Below are positions 15,725-24,651 of a stretch of 64,000 nt of DNA, piece after piece; position 1 is the first letter of the stretch, and each line of letters opens with the position of its first letter. The stretch spans positions 806,001-870,000 of the forward strand of contig NZ_SAUF01000005.1 in the NCBI RefSeq assembly GCF_004023665.1. The letters are read 5' to 3'. The position numbers and the translations under genes were made by a program. This DNA comes from Afifella aestuarii (GTDB lineage: Bacteria; Pseudomonadota; Alphaproteobacteria; Rhizobiales; Afifellaceae). Below the pieces are notes generated by a model that had not been told where the DNA came from, did not search any database, and saw only the letters and a program-made list of their open reading frames with translations.

Positions 15725-16503
15725 CCAAAATACTCCGTGCAACCGAGATTGATGGAGATCGAGCGGGCGGCTTCGCGCACGGCGTCGATCTGTGAAGGGT
15801 CGGGATCCGGCAGGATCGTTTGAACCGAACCGACGATGTTGAGCGAGCCGATCATGGCGTTGGAGACGTCGCAGATCGGCGCCGACACGGCGTTGACGCC
15901 CGGCAGGGATTCACCGGGTGCTGCTGCCCAGCCGCGCCGGCGGACCTCGGCGACCTCCGCCTCGAGGCGCTTGATGTCGGTGTTGGTTTCTTCCGTCAGG
16001 CGGACAAGCGGACGCGCGCGCACCTGCGCCCAAAGTTCCGGCTTGCCGAAGGCGAGCGCGAGCTTGCCTTGAGCAGACGCGTGAAAATCCATGAGCGCAC
16101 CCGGCTTCGTCACGATCTGCACCGGCGTCTCCACGCGCACGATGTCGATGACGCGCATGCCGTCGTCTTCGAGCAGCGAAAGCGTCGTCGTCAGATGCAA
16201 GGAATCGCGCAAGCGGATCATCACCGGTCGCGCCACGGTCAGGAGCTGCGTGCCATCGGCGATCGCCTGACCGAGATGGAAGAGCTTCAGCGTCAGCCGG
16301 TATCTCTCCGTCTCCGGGTCCTGGTCGACATAGCCGATGCTCATCAGCGTCTGCAGGAAGCGATAGATGCGCGGCTTCGGCATTCCGAGCCGGCGGGCGA
16401 GATCGGTGAGGCGAATGCCCTCGCCTAGCGGCGCCATCTCCTCGATGATGCGAAAGGCGACCTGGGTCGACTGGTTTGAGGTCTTGTCGAGCTGTTCGCC
16501 CAT
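15721..16503 (-). CDS. IclR family transcriptional regulator
   Basis: The 260-residue regulator has an N-terminal winged helix (residues about 14-75: VAFRIIEEMAPLGEGIRLTDLARRLGMPKPRIYRFLQTLMSIGYVDQD) and a C-terminal IclR effector domain (about 85-255) with the family's SAQGKLALAFG and GESLPGVNAVSAPICD blocks. IclR proteins bind carboxylate or aromatic effectors and control catabolic operons. Unusually, the gene is embedded inside the operon, 3 nt after dctM and overlapping hyuA, so it probably autoregulates the whole unit from the dctP promoter. A candidate operator lies at 19845-19856. Confidence 0.93.
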   Translation of the reverse strand: MGEQLDKTSNQSTQVAFRIIEEMAPLGEGIRLTDLARRLGMPKPRIYRFLQTLMSIGYVDQDPETERYRLTLKLFHLGQAIADGTQLLTVARPVMIRLRDSLHLTTTLSLLEDDGMRVIDIVRVETPVQIVTKPGALMDFHASAQGKLALAFGKPELWAQVRARPLVRLTEETNTDIKRLEAEVAEVRRRGWAAAPGESLPGVNAVSAPICDVSNAMIGSLNIVGSVQTILPDPDPSQIDAVREAARSISINLGCTEYFG

Positions 16504-16506
16504 TTC

Positions 16507-17784
16507 TCAGTCTCCGAACATGGCGGGCAGCATCAGCGAGAGCTGCGGCACGGTGGCGATAAGGGCGAGCACGAAGACGCAGATGCCGATCATGGGAAGG
16601 GCCGCACGGCTCACCCTGTCGAGCGGCTCCCGTCCGATAACGCTGACGATGAAGAGGCAGAGCCCGACCGGCGGCGTGATCATGCCGATCATCAGGTTGA
16701 AGACGATCATGACGCCGAATTGCACCGGATCGAGCCCGAGCATCGGGGTGATCTGGTTGAGGATCGGCATGGCGAGAACGAGCGCGGCCAGCGGCTCCAG
16801 AAAGAAGCCCAGAACGAGCAGGACGACGTTCAAAAGGATGATGAGAAGTGCCGGCGATTCTGTCAGAGATAACATTGCCTGTGCAATGGCTTGCGGGATA
16901 TTCTCGATACCGAGGATAAAGGAGGTCATCGAGGCCATGGCGACGACGAGCATGACGCCGGCCGACATCGTCGCCGTCTCATAAAAGCATTCCGCAACAC
17001 GTCGCGGCGACAGCGTCCGATAAAAGACCATGCCGACGATAAGCGCGTAGACGGCGGCGACGGCGGCCGTCTCGGTCGGGGTAAAGACACCGCTCCTGAT
17101 GCCGCCGACGATGATGACCGGCAAAAAGAGCGCCGGCAGGGCCCGAGCGATGATGCCGCGGCGTTCATCGGCCGGTACCGGCGTCGGCAGAGGATGTCCC
17201 TCGCGTTGCGCCTTGATGAGCGCGTAGCCGACGAGAAGAGCGCAGAGCAGAAAGGCGGGCACGATACCGGCCAGGAAGAGGTCGGCGATCGAGGTTCCGG
17301 TCAGAACGCCGTAAAGAATGAGCGACAGCGAGGGCGGCACGAGCGGCCCGAGAAGCGAGCCCGTCGCCGTCAGTGCGGCGGCATAGGCCGGGGGATAGCC
17401 ATCACGGCGCATAGCCGGGATCATGACGGAGCCGAGCGCGGCCGCCTCGGCCGTCGCCGCGCCCGAAACGCCTGAGAACATCATCGAGGCGACCACATTC
17501 ACGGCCGCCAGCCCTCCCCGCACCCGACCGACGAGAATCTGAGAGAAGCGGACGATCTCCTGCGTCAAGTTCGCGGCGTTCATCAGATTGCCCGCCAGAA
17601 TGAAGAACGGGATCGTCAACAGAACGAAATTGTCGATGCCGGCGAGCATCTTCTGCGGGAAGGCCATGAGCAGCATGACATTGCCGGTCAGCACCAGATA
17701 GGCGAGCGACGCGAGCCCCAGAGAGAAGGCGATCGGTACGCCGATGATGAGAAAGAAAAAGAAGGCCGCGAGATAGAGGGTCAT
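16507..17784 (-). CDS. dctM: TRAP transporter large permease (DctM)
   Basis: The 425-residue membrane protein has about twelve hydrophobic segments and DctM landmarks: IPFFILAGNLMNAANLTQEIVRFSQILVGRVRGGLA, MMFSGVSGAATAEAAALGSVMIPAM, GSLLGPLVPPSLSLILYG, and FNLMIGMITPPVGLCLFIVS near the end. It forms the sodium-coupled translocation unit with DctQ. The start ATG overlaps the dctQ stop (ATGA). A longer upstream frame would run through dctQ and is not real. TRAP systems carry carboxylates, in line with the downstream CoA ligase. Confidence 0.94.
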   Translation of the reverse strand: MTLYLAAFFFFLIIGVPIAFSLGLASLAYLVLTGNVMLLMAFPQKMLAGIDNFVLLTIPFFILAGNLMNAANLTQEIVRFSQILVGRVRGGLAAVNVVASMMFSGVSGAATAEAAALGSVMIPAMRRDGYPPAYAAALTATGSLLGPLVPPSLSLILYGVLTGTSIADLFLAGIVPAFLLCALLVGYALIKAQREGHPLPTPVPADERRGIIARALPALFLPVIIVGGIRSGVFTPTETAAVAAVYALIVGMVFYRTLSPRRVAECFYETATMSAGVMLVVAMASMTSFILGIENIPQAIAQAMLSLTESPALLIILLNVVLLVLGFFLEPLAALVLAMPILNQITPMLGLDPVQFGVMIVFNLMIGMITPPVGLCLFIVSVIGREPLDRVSRAALPMIGICVFVLALIATVPQLSLMLPAMFGD

Positions 17785-18350
17785 TCGGCGACCCCTTCGG
17801 GACCGATCGGACGGAGATCGCCGACGCTGCCGCCGCTCGCTATCAGGCGGACGTAGTGCACGATGTCGACGAGGAGGCGCACGGCCATGAAGGCCATGCC
17901 GAGTGGCAGAGAAAAATAGACCCAGAAGACCGTCGGGACGTAGCTCTGCGGCCAGCCGAACGTGTCCTCGAACAGGAAACGCAATGCCGGGATCGGCTGC
18001 GAGCCGACCATCTCCGCATAGCGCCAGCCGTAATAGACGAGCGCCAGGCACAGGATGGCGGCGGCAAGGTTGCAGAAGATGGCGAGCCCCAGGCCAATCC
18101 GCCTCGGCAGAGCATCCCGCAGCAGCGTCATGGCTGCGATCTCGCCCTTCTCATAGGAGAAGATGCCGGCAATCAGCGACACCCAGATCAGGAGATAGCG
18201 ACAGACCTCCTCCGCCCAGATCAGCGAGGCGCTGAAGCTGTAACGCATGACGATCTGCAGCGTCATCACGGCGAGGAGAACGCCGATCAGAAGGACGAGC
18301 AGCGCCTTCATCACCGTCTGGAAAAGCCTGTGGAACGTGCTGATAGCCAT
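17781..18350 (-). CDS. dctQ: TRAP transporter small permease (DctQ)
   Basis: The 189-residue DctQ-type protein has four transmembrane segments. The first starts near residue 12 (VMKALLVLLIGVLLAVMTLQIVMRY), and the conserved motif FSASLIWAEEVCRYLLIWVSLIAG follows. The start was set at the ATG at 18348-18350, giving a normal short N-terminus; a TTG at 18428 in the same frame would add 26 residues of low resemblance. The gene lies between the cupin gene and dctM, in the usual P-Q-M order with a cupin inserted between P and Q. Confidence 0.9.
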   Translation of the reverse strand: MAISTFHRLFQTVMKALLVLLIGVLLAVMTLQIVMRYSFSASLIWAEEVCRYLLIWVSLIAGIFSYEKGEIAAMTLLRDALPRRIGLGLAIFCNLAAAILCLALVYYGWRYAEMVGSQPIPALRFLFEDTFGWPQSYVPTVFWVYFSLPLGMAFMAVRLLVDIVHYVRLIASGGSVGDLRPIGPEGVAE

Positions 18351-18447
18351 GGTTTCTTGAACCGCTTGCTGACGCTTCGAGGGTGAGCTTCCCTGTTCGC
18401 CCGGCGGGTACCGGACGGCCGTCGTCAAAATCGAGAGGGCTTCTGCC

Positions 18448-18825
18448 TCAGTCGGCGGGGTCGAAATCGCCTTCCTGATAGGCCGTCAGATGCCGGTAAT
18501 CGTCGCGAACGGGCGCGAAGACATCGAGGTTGACCGCCACTTCCTCGCCCACCGGCTCACCGCAATGGAGGACGTCCGGCGGAATGCGGACGACCTGCCC
18601 CGCACCGACTTCCACCACGTCATCGCCAATGGTGAAGCGCACACGCCCGGAAAGAATGTAGGCGAGCTGCTCGAAGGGATGCGAATGGGGCTTCACCTCC
18701 ATTCCTGGCTCCAGCCAGTTCATCACCATCAAGGCGTTGTCGCCTCGAAAGGCTGTGCGGGTGACGCCCTTGCGCACGTCCTCGCGCGGCAGTTCCGTCC
18801 AGGTATAAACGTTCGCCTTCGTCAT
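18448..18825 (-). CDS. Cupin-domain protein
   Basis: The 125-residue single-cupin protein has both cupin motifs: the first, HSHPFEQLAYILSGRVRFTIG, includes two histidines and a glutamate for metal binding, and the second, VVRIPPDVLHCGEP, includes a histidine. It starts 1 nt behind the dctP stop and is inside the TRAP/Hyu operon. Small cupins in catabolic operons act as isomerases, decarboxylases, dioxygenases or ligand-binding proteins; nothing here decides among these. It is a plausible first-step enzyme or substrate-binding accessory. Confidence 0.85.
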   Translation of the reverse strand: MTKANVYTWTELPREDVRKGVTRTAFRGDNALMVMNWLEPGMEVKPHSHPFEQLAYILSGRVRFTIGDDVVEVGAGQVVRIPPDVLHCGEPVGEEVAVNLDVFAPVRDDYRHLTAYQEGDFDPAD

Positions 18826-18826
18826 C

Positions 18827-19807
18827 TCAGCGCTCCGCCTCGACTGCGTCATAGAATTTCTGGATAAGCGGATCCTTGCCGAGCCATTCCTCGACGACGG
18901 GTTTCGTCTTCGCCCGCATCGCGTCGAGATCCTCGAGCTTTCCGATCGTCACGCCGTTCTCTTTGAGCAACGCCGTCGTCTCGTCTTCCTGCTCGGCCGC
19001 ACGCGTGTAAGCGGCTTCCGTCGCCTCGTGACCGGCCTCGATCATGGCCTCTTTGACGTCATCAGGTAGGCGCGACCAGGTGATGTTCGAGACCATGATG
19101 ACGCCCGGCCAAAAGTAATGTCCGGTGAGCGTGACGTGCTTCGCCGCCTCGTAGAGGCTCTCGGTGCGAACGGAGGAAAGGTTGATCTCGACGGCGTCGA
19201 TCGTGCCGGTCTCCAGAGCTGAGTACACCTCGCCATACGCCATACCGACCGTGTTGACGCCGATCGCCTCCCATGTCGCCTTGTGCAACGGAATCGGGAC
19301 GATGCGCGTCTTCTGGCCGGCGAAATCGGCAAGCGTCGCGACCTGTTTCTCGCGAGACAGGAAATGACGCTGACCGGCCTCGATGTAGCCGAGGCCTTTG
19401 ATCTGCTTCGCCTCGAGAGAATCGAGAAGCTCCTGCCCCACCGGCGATTCCAGGACCGAGGCAAGCTCCTCATAGGACGAGACGACGAAAGGCAGCTGAA
19501 GCGCATCGAACGCGGTCGCGCCGATCACGAGCGGCAGCGTCGGGGAGGAAACGAGCGCGCCGTCGATCGTGCCGATCTGCAGACCTTCCAGAAGCTGCTT
19601 GTCGTCACCGAGTTGACGGTCGCCATAAACCTCGACCTTGACGCGCCCTTCGGTCTTTTCCGCAACCCGCGCGGCAAAGTCTTCCAGCCCCGTCTGAAAC
19701 AGGTGCTTGGACGATGCTGCGTGGCCGAACTTCAGCGTGAATTCCTGCGCATGCGCCGTGCTGAGCATCAGCAGGCACGCACCCGCCAGCGCGATCATTC
19801 GTCTCAT
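18827..19807 (-). CDS. dctP: TRAP transporter solute-binding protein (DctP)
   Basis: The 326-residue DctP-family protein has a signal peptide (MRRMIALAGACLLMLSTAHA, cut near residue 20). The mature part opens QEFTLKFGHAASSKHLFQTGLEDFAARV and includes GDDKQLLEGLQIGTIDGAL and the diagnostic NTVGMAYGEVYSALETGTIDAVE segment of the ligand cleft. It binds a carboxylate in the periplasm and hands it to DctQM. It is the first gene of the roughly 11-kb operon, behind AGAGGGACGCGG and a low-GC promoter region. Confidence 0.93.
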   Translation of the reverse strand: MRRMIALAGACLLMLSTAHAQEFTLKFGHAASSKHLFQTGLEDFAARVAEKTEGRVKVEVYGDRQLGDDKQLLEGLQIGTIDGALVSSPTLPLVIGATAFDALQLPFVVSSYEELASVLESPVGQELLDSLEAKQIKGLGYIEAGQRHFLSREKQVATLADFAGQKTRIVPIPLHKATWEAIGVNTVGMAYGEVYSALETGTIDAVEINLSSVRTESLYEAAKHVTLTGHYFWPGVIMVSNITWSRLPDDVKEAMIEAGHEATEAAYTRAAEQEDETTALLKENGVTIGKLEDLDAMRAKTKPVVEEWLGKDPLIQKFYDAVEAER

Positions 19808-20302
19808 CCGCGTCCCTCTGAGTTGTTTTATTATTCGAAACTCGATATTGAAATATGAAACGATGTCGAGAAAACTGTCAAGAGGTCGCAGGCCACCCGT
19901 CGCAGGGCTTTGTCTACGAAGGTCTGGACGCGAAGGAGTTTGGGCCCCGAGAAACGGTGTCCGTGCCGGATTGCCGGCATGCGATGAGTGCAGACGGACG
20001 GCTACAGGGCCGGCTCGACAACACGATCCGGCCAGGCCACACCACGACAAGCCGCTGGACACCATCGGCGCCTCGGCTTTGCAGATCCGACTGAGGATTC
20101 CTGGCAGCGCTCGCACGGCGGATGCCGATCCGCCCGAGCAATTGGACCCTTGTACGCGTTTGGAGCGCGCCGTCCGGCTCACCATCGAGCAGAAGACGCT
20201 CCCCGAAAGAGAGGGGAAATCAAAGGCGCGGAGGCCGATTCGTCCTCCCGCGAGGACAGACGCCGCGCGAAGCGACACCTGCCCTACCGGTCGCCGAGAT
20301 GC
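19808..20302. other. Promoter region of the TRAP/Hyu operon; no gene seen
   Basis: About 495 bp separate the TRAP operon from the aldehyde dehydrogenase gene. The part nearest dctP (19820-19880) is AT-rich and likely contains the promoter. It holds a 12-bp inverted repeat, ATATT-GA-AATAT at 19845-19856, a plausible operator for the IclR regulator. The rest is of average composition. A 79-codon frame starting at 19855 resembles no protein and has no ribosome site. I see no RNA gene or terminator. Confidence 0.5.
19845..19856. promoter_or_regulatory. Candidate operator palindrome upstream of dctP
   Basis: ATATTGAAATAT forms a near-perfect dyad (ATATT, 2-nt spacer, AATAT) about 40 bp upstream of the dctP start codon, in a locally AT-rich tract. 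Its position fits control of the TRAP/Hyu operon by the IclR regulator encoded within it. The assignment to IclR is inference; the dyad itself is direct observation. Confidence 0.35.
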
Positions 20303-21745
20303 CTACCACTTCGCCATGACGTGGCGCACGACGGTGTAATCCTCGAGCGCATAAAGGCTCATATCCTTGCCGTAACCGGAGCTCTTCATGCCGCCATGGG
20401 GCATTTCATTGCACAGCATGAAATGCGTGTTGATCCAGGTGCAGCCGTATTGCAGCTGCGCGGCCGCGGCCATGGCGCGGCCGACATCCTTCGTCCAGAC
20501 GGATGATGCGAGACCATATTCGCTGTCGTTGGCCCAGGCGACCGCCTCGTCGACCTCGGAAAAGCGCGTCACGGAAACGACGGGACCAAAGACCTCGCGC
20601 TGCACGATCTCGTCCTTCTGCAAGGCGCCGGCGATCACCGTCGGCCTGTAGAAGAACCCTGGCCCTTCGGCCGCGCTGCCGCCCGTGACCGCCTCCATGT
20701 GCCCATGCGACAACGCCCTTTCGACGAAGCTCGCGACACGTGAGCGCTGCCTTTCGGAGATCAGTGGGCCGATCTCGACGCCCTCTTCCTCCGGAGCACC
20801 GAATTTGAGCGTCGAAACCGCATCGGCGAGATCGGCCACGAGCCGGTCATGGATCTTCGGACCGGCATAGACGCGGCAGGCCGCCGTGCAATCCTGGCCG
20901 GCGTTGAAATAGCCGAAGGTTCGTATGCCTTCGATCACCGCTTCGAGATCGGCATCGTCGAAGACGATGACCGGCGCCTTGCCGCCGAGTTCCAGATGTG
21001 TGCGCTTCATGGCACGGCTTGCCGCCTGCAGCACCTTCTGCCCGGTCGCCACATCGCCCGTCAAAGACACCATCCGCACCCGCGGATGTTCGACGAGCGG
21101 TGCCCCCACCGTCTCGCCTCGTCCGGTGACGATGTTGAGGACACCTTTCGGAAAGAGATCGGCGACGAGTTCGGCGAGGAACAACGTCGTCAGGGGCGTC
21201 TGCTCCGATGGCTTCAGGACGGCGGTGTTGCCCGCGGCAAGCGCCGGGGCGAGCTTCCAGGCCGCCATCATCAAAGGATAGTTCCAGGGCGCGATCGAGC
21301 CCACGACGCCGACGGGATCGCGACGGATCATACTAGTATATCCCGGCAGGTATTCGCCGGCCGCCATACCCGGCAGGCAGCGTGCCGCACCGGCAAAAAA
21401 GCGGAAGCAATCGACGATCGCCGGCACTTCGTCAGCAAGTGCCGAAGCATAGGGCTTGCCGCAATTGAGGCTTTCAAGGCTCGCAATCGCCTCCGCCTCC
21501 TTCTCGATCCGGTTCGCCAGTTCCAAAAGGAAAGCAGAGCGCTCGGCCGGCGTCGTACGAGCCCAGGCCGGAAAAGCTTCCTCGGCGGCGGCGACCGCCG
21601 TGTCGACCTGTTCGGAGGAGGCTTCCGGGATGACACAGATCGCCTCGCCCGTGGCCGGGTTGAGGATCGTCTCATCGGCGCCCGCACCGGTAACGAACTC
21701 CCCTCCAATGAGAAGTTTCGCAGGCAGTCTCGGCGGTAACTTCAT
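20303..21745 (-). CDS. patD: Gamma-aminobutyraldehyde dehydrogenase-like aldehyde dehydrogenase (PatD/YdcW)
   Basis: The 480-residue NAD(P)-dependent ALDH has all catalytic residues: Asn155 in [14 protein letters not shown], the general base Glu252 in LELGGKAP and the nucleophile Cys286 in [11 protein letters not shown]. The C-terminus ([41 protein letters not shown]) is that of the aminobutyraldehyde dehydrogenase branch. It would oxidise 4-aminobutyraldehyde, made from putrescine, to GABA. The start ATG follows a strong GGGAGGAG site. It is the last gene of a ydcSTUV-like operon, the same order as in E. coli. No putrescine aminotransferase is in the window. Confidence 0.85.
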   Translation of the reverse strand: MKLPPRLPAKLLIGGEFVTGAGADETILNPATGEAICVIPEASSEQVDTAVAAAEEAFPAWARTTPAERSAFLLELANRIEKEAEAIASLESLNCGKPYASALADEVPAIVDCFRFFAGAARCLPGMAAGEYLPGYTSMIRRDPVGVVGSIAPWNYPLMMAAWKLAPALAAGNTAVLKPSEQTPLTTLFLAELVADLFPKGVLNIVTGRGETVGAPLVEHPRVRMVSLTGDVATGQKVLQAASRAMKRTHLELGGKAPVIVFDDADLEAVIEGIRTFGYFNAGQDCTAACRVYAGPKIHDRLVADLADAVSTLKFGAPEEEGVEIGPLISERQRSRVASFVERALSHGHMEAVTGGSAAEGPGFFYRPTVIAGALQKDEIVQREVFGPVVSVTRFSEVDEAVAWANDSEYGLASSVWTKDVGRAMAAAAQLQYGCTWINTHFMLCNEMPHGGMKSSGYGKDMSLYALEDYTVVRHVMAKW

Positions 21746-21773
21746 GGTCTCACTCCTCCCTTGGAATGGAAAT

Positions 21774-22601
21774 TCACTTGCCTCCCCCTTCCGCAAAGGC
21801 GCTCGAACGTGTCGCCCAGTAAGCGGTCAGGATCGGAATGAAGGTGACGGCAATGACGAAAACGGCGACGACATTGGTGACGGGGCGCTGACGCGGACGC
21901 ACCAGCTCCGACAGCATCCAAATCGGCAAAGTCGTCTGCTGGCCCGCGGTGAAGGTGGTGACGATGACCTCGTCGAAGGACAGCGCGAAGGCGAGCATGC
22001 CGCCAGCAAGAAGCGCCGTCGCGAGGTTCGGCAGAACGACATAACGGAACGTCTGAAAGCCATTGGCGCCAAGGTCCATCGACACTTCGATGAGGTTGCC
22101 TGAGGTGCGCCGCAGGCGGGCGACGGCGTTGTTGTAGACAACGACGACGCAGAAGGTCGCGTGGCCGACAACGATCGTCCAGAACGAGAAGGGTATGTCG
22201 GCGAGGCCGAAAGCGGAGCGCAAGGCGATACCCGTGACGACACCCGGCAGAGCAATCGGCAAAATGACGAGAAGGCTCACCGCCTCGCGACCGAAAAATC
22301 GAGCCCGACTGACCGCGGCCGCCGCGAGGGTCCCCAGGATGAGCGCCATCACCGTCGCGGTCAGGGCGACCTGCACGGACAGCGTCAGCGCATCCCACAC
22401 ATCCTGCCGCCCCCAGGCGACGGCGAACCATTTGAGCGTCAGGCCCGGCGGGGGAAACACATAGGATTTGTCCTCCGTCGTGAAGGCATAGAGGATGATG
22501 AAGGCCATCGGCACATGCAGGAACAGGACGCAAAAGACCGTTCCGAGCTTCAACAGAAAGCTCGCCCGCGGCCTTGCGCTGGCATGACGTCTAGAGCGCA
22601 T
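21774..22601 (-). CDS. ydcV: Polyamine-type ABC transporter permease (YdcV/PotC-like)
   Basis: The 275-residue permease has six hydrophobic segments and the EAA loop ([44 protein letters not shown]) near residues 165-215. The C-terminal half matches PotC-type permeases, ending in the [12 protein letters not shown] segment. It forms the channel together with the preceding permease, which it overlaps by 11 bp. The 28-nt gap to patD suggests co-transcription. The cargo is assigned by similarity of the whole operon to ydcSTUV; putrescine is likely. Confidence 0.88.
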   Translation of the reverse strand: MRSRRHASARPRASFLLKLGTVFCVLFLHVPMAFIILYAFTTEDKSYVFPPPGLTLKWFAVAWGRQDVWDALTLSVQVALTATVMALILGTLAAAAVSRARFFGREAVSLLVILPIALPGVVTGIALRSAFGLADIPFSFWTIVVGHATFCVVVVYNNAVARLRRTSGNLIEVSMDLGANGFQTFRYVVLPNLATALLAGGMLAFALSFDEVIVTTFTAGQQTTLPIWMLSELVRPRQRPVTNVVAVFVIAVTFIPILTAYWATRSSAFAEGGGK

Positions 22602-23571
22602 TGAAAGCCCCCAGACGCTTGGCGATCATCAGATAGGCCGCCATGATGACGATGGGCACGGTGGAGAAAGCAGCCGCCAGAGGCAGGTTGCCGGCCGTTC
22701 CCTGATGCAAATAGACCGCCTGGCCGATGAAGAGCCGCGACGAGCCGACGACGCCCGGGATGATGTAGTCGCCGAGCGTCAGCGAGAAGGTGAAGATCGA
22801 GCCCGCGACGACGCCCGGAAAGGCGAGCGGCAGGATCACCTTGCGAAAGGTCATCCCCGGCCGCGCCCCGAGATCGGCGGACGCATCCGTCACCGTGCGC
22901 GGCACACGTTCCAGAGCCGCCTCGATCGGCAGGATCATGAACGGCAACCAGATGTAGAGAAACACCAGGAACATGCCGATATAGCTGACGGAGAGGCTCG
23001 GGCCGCCGATCACCGGCAACGCCAGGAGGGCATCGAGAAGCCAGCTCAGCCCAGTATGGGCCGCGATCCAGCTGATGATGCCTTCCTTGGCCAGAATGAG
23101 TTTCCAGGCATAGAGGCGGACGAGATAGCTCGACCACAGTGGCAGCATCACCGCGAGATAGAGAAGCCCCTTGATGCGAGGGCCGGCATAGCGCGCCATG
23201 TAATGCGCCAGCGGAAAACCGATGATCGCCGCACCCACCGTCACGCAGGCCGCCATCGTCACGGTGCGCATGATGATGTCGAGGTTTGCGAGGGTGAAGA
23301 GCTGCTTCCAGGTCGCCAGGGTCAGCTCGTATTTCACCATCCCGGTGAACGGGTCGATGGCGAAGAACGAGTTGAGCAGAAGAGCAAACAGCGAGCCGAC
23401 ATAGACGATGCCGAGCCAGAGAAGCGGCGGCAGAAGAAGCAGCAGGAGAAAGATGCCCGGCCGGCCATAAAACCAGCGCGAGACGCGACGGCCGATTCCA
23501 ACAGGCGACCCGCCGGCATCGCCGGAGGGTGCCGTCAATGTGTCAGTTGGAGAGACGGACGGGTCGGTCAT
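22591..23571 (-). CDS. ydcU: Polyamine-type ABC transporter permease (YdcU/PotB-like)
   Basis: The 326-residue permease has a cytoplasmic N-terminus of about 30 residues, then six membrane segments. Its EAA motif ([44 protein letters not shown]) lies in the second half. PotB-type landmarks such as [23 protein letters not shown] are present. The start ATG overlaps the ATPase stop by 4 nt and the stop overlaps the next permease by 11 nt, so translation is coupled across the transporter operon. Confidence 0.9.
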   Translation of the reverse strand: MTDPSVSPTDTLTAPSGDAGGSPVGIGRRVSRWFYGRPGIFLLLLLLPPLLWLGIVYVGSLFALLLNSFFAIDPFTGMVKYELTLATWKQLFTLANLDIIMRTVTMAACVTVGAAIIGFPLAHYMARYAGPRIKGLLYLAVMLPLWSSYLVRLYAWKLILAKEGIISWIAAHTGLSWLLDALLALPVIGGPSLSVSYIGMFLVFLYIWLPFMILPIEAALERVPRTVTDASADLGARPGMTFRKVILPLAFPGVVAGSIFTFSLTLGDYIIPGVVGSSRLFIGQAVYLHQGTAGNLPLAAAFSTVPIVIMAAYLMIAKRLGAFNAL

Positions 23572-24569
23572 TTCAAGGCCTGCGTCGTGCCCTCCGCCCA
23601 GGCGAGGCGGACTGGTGTGCCGACGGCGAAGGCGGTGTCGCCGGTGAGTACATTGGGCGAGGTGACGAGAAGTGCGGCCTCTTCCACACCTTCGACGGCG
23701 ATGCGGTAGCGCGTGGCGGCCCCGATGAAGTTGACCTCTCGAATGGTGGCGGCAATCCCCTCCCCGTCGCGTGACAGGACGATCTTTTCCGGTCGGATCG
23801 AGACCGGCTCAGAACTGCCAAAAAGCCGTTCGGCGAGACGCCCTTCGACGATATTGGAGGCCCCGACGAAAGAGGCGACGAAGCGGGTCAGCGGGCGGTC
23901 ATAGACCTCCTGCGGCGTGCCGATCTGTTCCACGCGCCCCTTGTTGAAAACGGCGAGACGGTCCGACATCGACAACGCCTCTGTCTGGTCGTGCGTGACG
24001 AAGACGAAGGTGATGCCGACCTCGCGCTGCAGCTCCTTCAGTTCCACCTGCATCTCTTCGCGCAGTTTCTGGTCAAGCGCGCCGAGAGGCTCATCGAGAA
24101 GAAGAACACGCGGACGGTTGATGAGGGCGCGGGCGAGCGCCACACGCTGGCGCTGGCCGCCCGAAAGCTCGATCGGGCGGCGGTGCCCGTAGCCTCCGAG
24201 GCGGACGAGTTCGAGCATCTCTTCCGCCTGTTTGCGCCGCGCTTTCTTGCCGACGCCGCGCACCATCAGCCCATAGGCCACGTTGTCGGAGACGCTCATA
24301 TGCGGGAACAGGGCATAGTCCTGAAACACCGTGTTGACGTCGCGCTCGAACGGCGGCAGCCGGGTGTCGTCTTTCCCATGAATGTAGACGTGGCCGGACG
24401 TCGGATACTGAAAGCCGGCGACCATCCTGAGGCAGGTCGTCTTGCCGGAGCCGGACGGCCCCAGAAGGGTGAAGAACTCTCCTTCGGCAATGTCGAAGGT
24501 CACGTCGTCGACGGCGATCACGGAGCCGAACATGTAGGTCACGTGATCGAAGCGCACCTCGGCTTGCAT
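23568..24569 (-). CDS. ydcT: Polyamine-type ABC transporter ATP-binding protein (YdcT/PotA-like)
   Basis: The 333-residue ATPase has an N-terminal nucleotide-binding domain (Walker A GPSGSGKTT, signature LSGGQRQRVALARAL, Walker B LLLDEPLGALD, switch VTHDQTEALSMSD) and a C-terminal TOBE domain (about 240-333) with SIRPEKIVLS. It drives the YdcU/YdcV permeases. The gene lies 82 bp behind the binding-protein gene, the largest gap in the operon, and overlaps the next permease by 4 nt. Everything expected for the family is present. Confidence 0.92.
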   Translation of the reverse strand: MQAEVRFDHVTYMFGSVIAVDDVTFDIAEGEFFTLLGPSGSGKTTCLRMVAGFQYPTSGHVYIHGKDDTRLPPFERDVNTVFQDYALFPHMSVSDNVAYGLMVRGVGKKARRKQAEEMLELVRLGGYGHRRPIELSGGQRQRVALARALINRPRVLLLDEPLGALDQKLREEMQVELKELQREVGITFVFVTHDQTEALSMSDRLAVFNKGRVEQIGTPQEVYDRPLTRFVASFVGASNIVEGRLAERLFGSSEPVSIRPEKIVLSRDGEGIAATIREVNFIGAATRYRIAVEGVEEAALLVTSPNVLTGDTAFAVGTPVRLAWAEGTTQALK

Positions 24570-24651
24570 CTTCTATCCCTGGCGCGAAATGACGGAGGAC
24601 GACTGGCGCGCCGCCTCATAGGCGGAGCGGCGCGCCGGCTATGCGGGTCGT

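Noticed and set aside
19855-20094. 79-codon ORF in the gap upstream of dctP
   Set aside because: No ribosome site, no family resemblance, and it overlaps the candidate operator region.
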